Origin: Candidatus Woesearchaeota archaeon | GTDB taxonomy: Archaea > Nanobdellota > Nanobdellia > Woesearchaeales > UBA11576 | Assembly (NCBI GenBank): GCA_027083015.1 | Contig: JALWQS010000126.1 | Coordinates: 1-13,886, forward strand | Direction: 5' to 3' | DNA length: 13,886 nt | Part shown: in pieces, positions 7,863 to 13,054 of the stretch | How the letters are laid out: every line of letters starts with the position of its first letter | How positions within the stretch are numbered: position 1 is the first letter of the stretch | Notes under the pieces: model-generated | What the model saw: the letters and a program-made list of their open reading frames with translations, nothing else | Databases searched by the model: none | What the model was told of the DNA's origin: nothing | Translations under genes and position numbers: made by a program

Positions 7863-8357
7863 ATGAGATACTTGTCTGGTGATGAGGAAAAAGAAGCTCT
7901 TGAATACCTTACCATAGCTTCAGATATTGCACGGGATGCATCTTGCGAAAGGTCAAGATGCGGTTCTGTCATAGTCTATTCGGATGAGATTATCGGTCGC
8001 GGTTTTAACAGTCCCCCTGGCAATCTTGAGAGCCAAAGAAGATGTTCTGTTCCTAAGGAGTCTTATCATAAGAAAGTGACTGATAAGACCTGTTGTATTC
8101 ATGCTGAACAACGAGCTATTATGGATGCTCTTAGAAAGAACCCTGACAAGATTCCAGGTTCTAGGCTTTACTTTATCCGCCTAGGTGCTGATGATAAGCC
8201 TTCCCGTGCTGGTCAGCCTTATTGTACGATATGCAGTAAGATGGCTCTCGATGTCGGCATTTCTGAGTTTGTCTTATGGCATGATAAAGGTGTTTGTGTC
8301 TATGATACCGAAGAATATAATGATCTTTCTTTCTCTTTTGGTCTTCAGGATAGATAA
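7863..8357 (+). CDS. CMP/dCMP-type zinc-dependent deaminase
   Basis: This 164-residue protein belongs to the cytidine/deoxycytidylate deaminase superfamily. The catalytic zinc site is plain: H80-A-E82 (CCIHAEQRAI), with H80 as ligand and E82 as the proton shuttle, and C121/C124 in PYCTICSKMAL. The family motif is usually PC-x-x-C; here a tyrosine follows the proline before the CxxC. Length and layout fit dCMP deaminases, which make dUMP for thymidylate synthesis. Additional cysteines (C28, C33, C61, C77, C78) could form a second, structural zinc site, as in some dCMP deaminases. A base-modifying or RNA-editing substrate cannot be excluded from sequence. The start follows a TATA box at leaderless spacing. 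It stands alone on the plus strand between repeat copy 1 and the convergent chaperonin operon, so no operon partner hints at its substrate. Confidence 0.87.
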   Translation: MRYLSGDEEKEALEYLTIASDIARDASCERSRCGSVIVYSDEIIGRGFNSPPGNLESQRRCSVPKESYHKKVTDKTCCIHAEQRAIMDALRKNPDKIPGSRLYFIRLGADDKPSRAGQPYCTICSKMALDVGISEFVLWHDKGVCVYDTEEYNDLSFSFGLQDR

Positions 8358-8427
8358 TAAGAAAGAGATGTAAGAAAAAGATTAAGAAGAATAAAAATGA
8401 TTTAATAAAACCTTATCGTCCTTTCAT

Positions 8428-8550
8428 CTAAGCGCTTGTTCCTGTATCACCTTCAAACGGGTGTATAAAGCGTTCTTCTATCTCATAAGAGGGTAGGGCG
8501 TCTACCTCTTCTGGCTGCATGAGATTTCCGTACTTATCCACATACAACAT
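8428..8550 (-). CDS. 40-residue uncharacterised protein at the end of the chaperonin operon
   Basis: The longest frame starts at 8631 and overlaps the end of groEL by 44 bp. The internal ATG at 8550 is the better start: GAGGTGAT, an almost complete Shine-Dalgarno sequence, lies just upstream, and it falls 37 bp after the groEL stop. The product, beginning MLYVDKYGNLM and continuing with QPEEVDALPSYEIEERFIHPFE, is acidic and soluble, with no signal, membrane helix or cysteine. The YVDKYGN turn and PEEVDALP-x-x-EIEER helix look like a folded mini-domain rather than a random frame. I do not recognise a family. Position and spacing suggest co-transcription with groES and groEL, so a role tied to the chaperonin or to stress is possible but unproven. 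If the 8631 start were used, the product would be 67 residues with a basic N-terminal helix. Confidence 0.65.
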   Translation of the reverse strand: MLYVDKYGNLMQPEEVDALPSYEIEERFIHPFEGDTGTSA

Positions 8551-8587
8551 GGGTATCACCTCTTCCTCTCTGATAAAAGATATTAGT

Positions 8588-10201
8588 TTAGACGATAATT
8601 GTTGCAGTTTGTTTATCTTTCTCATCATCAAAGTCTGTAACTAATGCTTCTGTAGTTAAGACCATAGAGGAGATTGATGCTGCATTCTGAACCGTATTTC
8701 TGACCACTTTTGTAGGATCAATAACTCCTGCGCTGAAGAGGTCTTCATATTTATCGGTTTTTGCATTATAGCCTATTTTCTCATCAGTTTCTTGTTCTAA
8801 TTTAGCTATGACTTCTGCTCCTTCTTTTCCAGCATTTGCAGCGATTTGTCTTATAGGTTCTTCCAATGCTCTTCGCAGTATATTAACACCTATCTGTTGA
8901 TCGTTCTCTAGTTTAATGTTTTCTAACACCTTTCTTGCTCTCAGCAGAGTCATTCCTCCGCCTGCTACTACACCTTCTTCAACTGCTGCTTTTGTCGCAT
9001 TCAATGCATCATCTATCCTCATCTTCTTCTCCTTAAGTTCAGTTTCTGTCGCTGCTCCGACTTTGATTACAGCCACCCCTCCGCCAAGTTTTGCTAGTCT
9101 TTTCTTCAGGTCACTCTTCTTGAAATCACTATCGGCAAGTTCTATCTGCGAATTTATCAGATGTTTTCTCGCTTCTATGTCTTTCTTGTTTCCTTTTCCC
9201 TCTACAATAATCGTTTTTTCATTATCTACCTTGACTCTTCTGGCACTTCCTATCCACTCTTCACTGAAGTTTTCCAGTTTCATGCCTTTCTCTTCAGATA
9301 CGACTTTCGCTCCTGTTAGCACAGCAATATCTTCTAACATCTCTTTTTTCTCATCTCCAAAGCCCGGTGCTTTTACTGCGCATACTTTTATTGCCCCTCT
9401 TATCTGGTTTAGGATTATCGCTGCTTGCGCTTCTCCATCTATATCTTCTGCTATTATCAGCAGAGGTTTTCCTTCAGAAGCGGTTTTTTCTAGTATCGGC
9501 ACAAGTTCTTTCATCGCCGACAGTTTCTTATCAGTTATTAGTATATTAGGATCTTCATATTCGCAGATCATTTTCTCATGGTCTGTTGCCATATACGGTG
9601 ATATGAATCCTTGTTCAAACTGCATTCCTTCCACAACTTCTAGTTCGGTCTCTATACTTTTTCCGTCTTCCACTGTTATGACTCCATCATTTCCCACTTT
9701 TTCCATCGCATCGGCTATGATCTGCCCGATGAACTCATCGTTATTGGCTGATATGGTTGCTACTTGTTTTATCTTCTCTTTCTGTTTTACCGGAATGCTT
9801 TTTTCTTTTAGGAAATCCACAATCTTTGCTGTTGCTTTCTCTATACCCCTTTTCACATCTATAGGATTTGCCCCGGCAGTTATATTCTTTAAGCCCTCAG
9901 TTATCATAGCTTGGGTCAACAGTGTTGCTGTTGTTGTTCCGTCTCCTGCATCATCTTGTGTTTTGGATGCTACTTCTTTTATCAGTTTAGCACCCATATT
10001 TTCGAACTTGTCTTTTAGTTCTATCTCTTTCGCAATTGTTACACCATCATTTGTGACTATGGGAGAACCGTTTTTGTCTATGACAACATTTCTTCCTTTT
10101 GGCCCTAATGTTATCTTGACTGTGTTTGCTACCTTATCGATTCCTTTCAATAATGATTGTCTTGCGTTTTCATCAAACATTATTTGTTTTGTACTTGTCA
10201 T
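8588..10201 (-). CDS. groEL: GroEL, group I (bacterial-type) chaperonin 60 kDa subunit
   Basis: This is a full-length 537-residue GroEL, the ATP-driven folding cage subunit of the cytoplasm. Visible landmarks are the nucleotide-binding TLGPKGRNVVIDK near the N-terminus, the catalytic aspartate in AGDGTTTATLL, the apical EGMQFEQGFISPYM strand and helix that bind substrate and GroES, and RIDDALNATKAAVEEG followed by GGG, with the second ATP-site aspartate. The C-terminus ends DKQTATIIV without the Gly-Gly-Met tail of many bacterial GroELs. The frame is open to a GTG at 10210, but the ATG at 10201 is preferred because GGTGG, in which that GTG lies, then acts as its ribosome-binding site 5 bases upstream. 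It follows groES by 62 bp with no promoter between. Archaea normally use group II thermosomes; group I GroEL is known in Methanosarcina and some uncultured archaea, by transfer from bacteria. Confidence 0.96.
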   Translation of the reverse strand: MTSTKQIMFDENARQSLLKGIDKVANTVKITLGPKGRNVVIDKNGSPIVTNDGVTIAKEIELKDKFENMGAKLIKEVASKTQDDAGDGTTTATLLTQAMITEGLKNITAGANPIDVKRGIEKATAKIVDFLKEKSIPVKQKEKIKQVATISANNDEFIGQIIADAMEKVGNDGVITVEDGKSIETELEVVEGMQFEQGFISPYMATDHEKMICEYEDPNILITDKKLSAMKELVPILEKTASEGKPLLIIAEDIDGEAQAAIILNQIRGAIKVCAVKAPGFGDEKKEMLEDIAVLTGAKVVSEEKGMKLENFSEEWIGSARRVKVDNEKTIIVEGKGNKKDIEARKHLINSQIELADSDFKKSDLKKRLAKLGGGVAVIKVGAATETELKEKKMRIDDALNATKAAVEEGVVAGGGMTLLRARKVLENIKLENDQQIGVNILRRALEEPIRQIAANAGKEGAEVIAKLEQETDEKIGYNAKTDKYEDLFSAGVIDPTKVVRNTVQNAASISSMVLTTEALVTDFDDEKDKQTATIIV

Positions 10202-10263
10202 TCTTTCCACCCCATCTTTTCTTTCTTACGCGATTAGTATTTTCTTGCTTGTTATCTTCTTTC

Positions 10264-10536
10264 TCACTCAATCTTTGCTAATATATCTTTGAAATCTACA
10301 AACAAGTATTTTTCTCCATCGATGGTTATCTCTTCTGAACTATAGCCTCCATAGATGACCTTATCTCCTTTTTTTAGCGGAAGTTCTTTGCCGTCTTTGT
10401 ATTGCCCTACAGCATAAACTTCTCCTTCTTTCTTTTCTTCCTTTGCAGACTCAGGGATATAGATCCCTCCTTTGGTCTTTTCTTCTTGTTTTGCGTGTTT
10501 TATCAGAACTCTTTCGCCCAATGGTTTGATATTCAT
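10264..10536 (-). CDS. groES: GroES co-chaperonin
   Basis: This 90-residue 10-kDa chaperonin is the lid of the GroEL cage. The N-terminal MNIKPLGERVLIK is the family signature. The mobile loop (about residues 15-32) carries GGIYIP, the hydrophobic tripeptide that docks on the GroEL apical domain. The EGEVYAVG and KGDKVIYGGYS-x-EEI strands and the C-terminal FVDFKDILAKIE complete the fold. It is slightly shorter than the 95-97 residues usual in bacteria. A strong Shine-Dalgarno AGGAGGT (10545-10551) sits 8 bases before the ATG. It is first in the operon, ahead of groEL. Its promoter contains a TATA box flanked by a perfect inverted repeat, and the divergent neighbouring gene encodes a winged-helix regulator, so local repressor control is likely. 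Confidence 0.96.
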   Translation of the reverse strand: MNIKPLGERVLIKHAKQEEKTKGGIYIPESAKEEKKEGEVYAVGQYKDGKELPLKKGDKVIYGGYSSEEITIDGEKYLFVDFKDILAKIE

Positions 10537-10565
10537 TGTTTTCTACCTCCTGTTTTGCCTTATTG

Positions 10566-10606
10566 CGATTTTTGGAACATAAAATCGGATTTATAGTCGA
10601 TTTTAT
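10566..10606 (-). promoter_or_regulatory. groES promoter: TATA box between arms of a perfect inverted repeat
   Basis: ATAAAATCG (10579-10587) and CGATTTTAT (10598-10606) are perfect 9-bp inverted arms with a 10-bp spacer. On the minus strand the spacer holds ACTATAAATC, a good TATA box (TATAAAT at 10589-10595). It predicts transcription from about 10567 and a leader of about 30 nt with the AGGAGGT site. A third half-site, CGATTTTT, lies at 10566-10573, close to the predicted start. A protein bound to the arms would exclude TBP. This is not the bacterial CIRCE sequence. The best candidate binder is the divergently encoded winged-helix protein. Confidence 0.65.
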
Positions 10607-10630
10607 TTGCCAGAGGGCAGATTTCCTTGG

Positions 10631-10680
10631 ATTTGTTTAATAACCAAAGCTTCGTTGATTTTAGGTCAACATAAACAAAT
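10631..10680. promoter_or_regulatory. Second nested inverted repeat in the groES/regulator intergenic region
   Basis: ATTTGTTTA (10631-10639) and TAAACAAAT (10672-10680) form perfect 9-bp arms around a 32-nt loop. The loop contains a smaller inverted repeat, GTTGA (10654-10658) and TCAAC (10666-10670), one base from the outer right arm. It lies midway between the two divergent promoters, upstream of both. It may be an extended operator or an upstream activator site. A transcribed hairpin is less likely because both predicted transcription starts lie outside it and point away from it. Confidence 0.4.
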
Positions 10681-10763
10681 AGAACTAATAATATTTAAAA
10701 TTTTTGAGTTTAAAAAAGACTATTTTAATTAAAACAAAAAGATATACATATTTTTTAGAAACC

Positions 10764-10771
10764 TTTAAATA
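10764..10771 (+). promoter_or_regulatory. TATA box of the winged-helix regulator gene
   Basis: TTTAAATA is centred about 28 bp before the ATG at 10796 and is preceded by GAAACC, which resembles a purine-rich BRE. The predicted transcript has no leader or only one to a few bases, and no Shine-Dalgarno is present. Confidence 0.6.
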
Positions 10772-10795
10772 TTAAAAAAACAAGTTAAGAGATAC

Positions 10796-11206
10796 ATGAT
10801 AAAAGTAATTCTTAAACAGTTTGACACTCCCAAAGAAGAGAACCTACAAAAAGATATTGATTGGTTCTGCAACAGTTTCGGCCTTTGTTCTGGCAGAGAC
10901 ACTTTATTGACATCCAACAGAATAGTCAGTGATATTCTTAAACAAGCTGCAGAAAATAAAAGGATATACTCAGAAACCATCGCTTCTGACTTAAGCCTTA
11001 ATCAGAACCTGATCAACCACCACTTAAGAAACCTGATAAGTTCCGGCCTGATCATAAGAGAGAAAAAACAGATTCACATAAGAGGCGGAAGCCTGAAAGA
11101 AGCCGTTAGAGAGATCAGAAAAGATGCACTTAGGATTCTTAGCTCTATTGAAGAGGTAGCTGAAGATATTGATGAAGAGTTAGGTTTGAAGAACAGGCAT
11201 TTGTAA
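10796..11206 (+). CDS. Archaeal winged-helix transcription regulator, candidate groESL repressor
   Basis: This is a 136-residue cytoplasmic DNA-binding protein. A short N-terminal segment leads into a DIDWFCNSFGL helix (about 20-30). A winged helix follows: ILKQAAENKRIYSETIASDL (about 47-66) then the recognition helix SLNQNLINHHLRNLISSGL and a basic beta wing IIREKKQIHIRGG. A long C-terminal helix (KEAVREIRKDALRILSSIEEVAEDIDEEL) probably dimerises. The HTH is of ArsR type, and the overall layout matches a class of regulators often found beside chaperone genes in archaea. It is transcribed divergently from groES across 259 bp that hold an inverted repeat around the groES TATA box. From this I infer a local heat-shock-type repressor comparable in role to Phr of Pyrococcus; direct homology to Phr is not claimed. 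No cysteine cluster points to a metal ligand. Confidence 0.8.
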   Translation: MIKVILKQFDTPKEENLQKDIDWFCNSFGLCSGRDTLLTSNRIVSDILKQAAENKRIYSETIASDLSLNQNLINHHLRNLISSGLIIREKKQIHIRGGSLKEAVREIRKDALRILSSIEEVAEDIDEELGLKNRHL

Positions 11207-11280
11207 ATAGAATATCAGACCCAATTATTTCTTTTCGAATATAGAAACACCGTACTATTTAACTATCATTAAAAGAAAAC

Positions 11281-11288
11281 TATTTAAA
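11281..11288 (+). promoter_or_regulatory. TATA box of the VIT1-like gene
   Basis: TATTTAAA is centred about 26 bp upstream of the ATG at 11311, which gives a leaderless transcript. No Shine-Dalgarno is seen before the ATG. This makes the gene independent of the regulator gene ending at 11206. Confidence 0.6.
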
Positions 11289-11310
11289 AAGAAAACTTGC
11301 CTTATTCCTT

Positions 11311-11784
11311 ATGAAGCTTTCAATAAGAAAAGGTTTTAGTTTTGGTTTGACTTCTGGCATAATCACTACTCTTGGTCTGCTTGTGGGTTTGGATTCTGGC
11401 ACTCATTCTAAGATGATCGTTATCAGTGGCATTCTCATAATAGCTATCGCTGATGCCATGTCTGATGCACTCGGTATCCATATCTCTGAAGAGTCAGAGA
11501 ATCATCATTCGCAGAAAGAGATTTGGGAATCTACTATTTCCACATTCTTGTCTAAGTTTGTCTTTTCTATGACTTTCATCATCCCCATACTGTTCTTAGA
11601 ATTGTATTATGCTATAATAACTTGCATTGTTTGGGGCCTGAGTCTGATAGCGATAATCAGCTATCTTATTGCTAAGAAAGAGAATGTTAAGCCTTATAAG
11701 GTAATCCTTGAACATGTACTGATCACCATTATCGTCATCATCTCTACATATTTTATCGGTCGTTGGGCTGCGATGATAATTTAG
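11311..11784 (+). CDS. VIT1/CCC1-family iron/manganese transporter, short form
   Basis: This 157-residue membrane protein has about five predicted helices (roughly 9-29, 34-55, 78-100, 103-122, 133-153). The N-terminal GFSFGLTSGIITTLGLLVG and the second helix ending IADAMSDALGIHISEESEN match the vacuolar iron transporter family, where the first two helices carry the metal path and Glu/Asp/Ser residues. Plant VIT1 and yeast CCC1 have a long cytoplasmic metal-binding insertion between helices 2 and 3. Here only NHHSQKEIWES remains, so the protein is shorter than the 220-250 residues of typical members. The likely role is moving ferrous iron or manganese out of the cytoplasm, although the ion and direction cannot be read from sequence. 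It has its own leaderless promoter and lies between the regulator gene and repeat copy 2. Small archaeal VIT-like proteins of this size do occur, so truncation is not implied. Confidence 0.8.
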   Translation: MKLSIRKGFSFGLTSGIITTLGLLVGLDSGTHSKMIVISGILIIAIADAMSDALGIHISEESENHHSQKEIWESTISTFLSKFVFSMTFIIPILFLELYYAIITCIVWGLSLIAIISYLIAKKENVKPYKVILEHVLITIIVIISTYFIGRWAAMII

Positions 11785-11825
11785 TCTGAACATTTGATAA
11801 GAAACCTAAGGTTGTAGTATCTGTC

Positions 11826-11833
11826 TATATAAA
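11826..11833 (+). promoter_or_regulatory. TATA-like box before repeat copy 2
   Basis: TATATAAA is centred about 28 bp upstream of the first base of the second 151-bp element. Nothing else on the plus strand between here and the convergent gene could use it. Its placement matches the TATA-like box in front of copy 1, although the sequences around the two boxes differ. Confidence 0.45.
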
Positions 11834-11857
11834 CTCGTATAAGACTTTTAATAAGAA

Positions 11858-12008
11858 ATAACAAAAACTCGCCACTCGGGTCTATTCCCAACCTAAAGGT
11901 AGGGGTATTAACGACCCTCGCTTAACGGCGAGTTTTTGGGATTGAAAATCTCGCCCTAAAGGACGGAGTATTAAACTCCTTGCAAATCTCTAAGGAGATT
12001 TTCAATAA
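11858..12008 (+). repeat. 151-bp two-hairpin element, copy 2
   Basis: It is identical to 7559-7709 except at two positions, 11886 (T for C) and 11994 (G for C). The first change lies in the inner CCCC/GGGG stem and turns a C-G pair into a U-G wobble, so pairing survives. The second removes the innermost pair of the second hairpin, leaving 9 of 10 base pairs. Both outer hairpins are therefore kept. The element fills most of the gap between the VIT1-like gene (ends 11784) and the convergent membrane-protein gene (ends 12029). Plus-strand transcription through it would run into the 3' end of that gene antisense. There is no target-site duplication that I can see beyond a shared AT at the left boundary. 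Confidence 0.8.
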
Positions 12009-12028
12009 AAAATATTAAGATTATTTAT

Positions 12029-12847
12029 TTACTGACCTTCTTCATCAAAGACCGGTGGTTCTGGACAGTTTACCAGAAGAGCTTCTGTCTTGTCAGGCAC
12101 TTCTATTGATATCCTGTTGATTCCAGCAACATTTGCATATTTTTTCCCGTCAAAACCGATCCTTTTACACTCTGTCCATTGTCCCGGTTCTACTATCTCT
12201 GTATCGCATCCAGGGTCCTCATCGACTATTCCTCTTATCATAAAGTAGGTGTTGTAACCTTTAGCCACTCCACGTGGACTGATAAGGATTGTCTTATTGA
12301 GAGTGTTGTAGATCCTTAATGATATGTAAGGTATGCCGCTTTCTGGATCATACTGGCAATCTATGTTTGAGAACAGCTGAGGCTTATCTGTTATGTCGAT
12401 AGCATGCTGTTCATCGGAATTTGTCGGTTCTCCAAGCAGGGTTTTCTGCTTGTACTCTCCGGTCTTGATATCTTCATCGGTCACTACTGCTGGACCTAAA
12501 TCTTTGACTCCACCATCATACTCTCTTCCGTAATTTTCATTATCATAATTTCCATTATCGGAATTATCGCCTTCAGGCACATATACAGTATTCTCTTCTA
12601 CTGGCGGTTGAGTTTCAGAAGCATTACTATTGTCTTCAATTGTTTGCGGAGCTGCAGAATACTTGTATCTTATCAACAATAGTATTGCAAGTATTGCGAT
12701 GAATGCAAGCACCCATACCCATGCGTAGCTTTTCTCTTTCTTCTTTCGGGATTTTTTCTTTTTAGGTTTTTCCTCTTCTTCATCCCAATCATCATCTTCA
12801 AACCAATCTTCTTCAAAATCATCTTCAACTTTTTTCTTCTTTGCCAT
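12029..12847 (-). CDS. Single-pass membrane protein with charged cytoplasmic segment and exported Cys-containing domain
   Basis: This 272-residue protein is not recognised as a named family. The frame opens at 12940, but the ATG at 12847 (MAKKKKVEDD) is preferred: the likely TATA box at 12944-12951 would start transcription downstream of 12940, and a GGGGG stretch lies about 10-15 bases before this ATG. The N-terminal 40 residues are sharply split into an acidic half (DDFEEDWFEDDDWDEEEE) and a basic half (KPKKKKSRKKKEK). One membrane helix follows at about 41-61. Basic residues before it suggest N-in, C-out orientation. A Ser/Asn/Asp-rich linker leads to a beta-rich domain (about 155-260) with four cysteines, DCQYD, PGC, TEC and NCPEPP, which could form two disulfides. 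The C-terminal domain probably lies outside the cell. The neighbouring CcdA-like transporter would fit disulfide handling. Confidence 0.75.
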   Translation of the reverse strand: MAKKKKVEDDFEEDWFEDDDWDEEEEKPKKKKSRKKKEKSYAWVWVLAFIAILAILLLIRYKYSAAPQTIEDNSNASETQPPVEENTVYVPEGDNSDNGNYDNENYGREYDGGVKDLGPAVVTDEDIKTGEYKQKTLLGEPTNSDEQHAIDITDKPQLFSNIDCQYDPESGIPYISLRIYNTLNKTILISPRGVAKGYNTYFMIRGIVDEDPGCDTEIVEPGQWTECKRIGFDGKKYANVAGINRISIEVPDKTEALLVNCPEPPVFDEEGQ

Positions 12848-12943
12848 TTTTTGGAGACCCCCTTTGTGGTGGTTGTAATCCTTAGTCCTTTGTTCACTTT
12901 TTATTATTTTATAGTAGGACTTTTGATTTGCTATTGTCAAGGA

Positions 12944-12951
12944 TTTAAATA
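12944..12951 (-). promoter_or_regulatory. TATA-like box of the membrane-protein gene
   Basis: TATTTAAA on the minus strand predicts transcription from about 12920, giving a leader of about 75 nt to the ATG at 12847. It argues against the upstream ATG at 12940, which would lie before the start of transcription. A tandem CTTATCAA repeat (12989-13004) lies about 40 bp upstream. Confidence 0.45.
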
Positions 12952-13054
12952 ATTTTTGTATCTTTATTTGTCTCCTTTCAGTGACGTGCTTATCAACTTA
13001 TCAATGGGTTATTAACTTTTAAGAATTGATATCGGCTCTTTAGATACAGATCAG

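Noticed and set aside
8358..8427. Small RNA or C/D-box RNA in the gap between deaminase and the 40-residue gene
   Set aside because: The purine-rich stretch has no paired C and D boxes and no stable inverted repeat.
8916..10292. 458-codon plus-strand open frame opposite groEL
   Set aside because: It is fully antisense to a certain GroEL. Its Ser/Phe/Ile-rich translation is what the complement of Lys/Glu/Asp-rich codons gives, and no promoter or ribosome site fits.
10566..10606. Bacterial CIRCE element before groES
   Set aside because: The CIRCE arms TTAGCACTC/GAGTGCTAA are absent; the repeat here is ATAAAATCG/CGATTTTAT and surrounds a TATA box.
11803..11813. AACCTAAGGTT near-palindrome after the VIT1-like gene as terminator
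   Set aside because: Arms of 5 bp with a one-base centre and no following T-run; too weak to call.
7559..12008. CRISPR array or composite transposon made by the two 151-bp copies
   Set aside because: There are only two copies 4.3 kb apart with ordinary genes between, no spacer pattern, and no transposase. The copies are direct, but nothing shows that the interval moves as a unit.
12673..12897. 74-codon minus-strand frame within the membrane-protein gene
   Set aside because: It lies in another frame of the Lys/Glu-rich segment; the translation is low-complexity basic.
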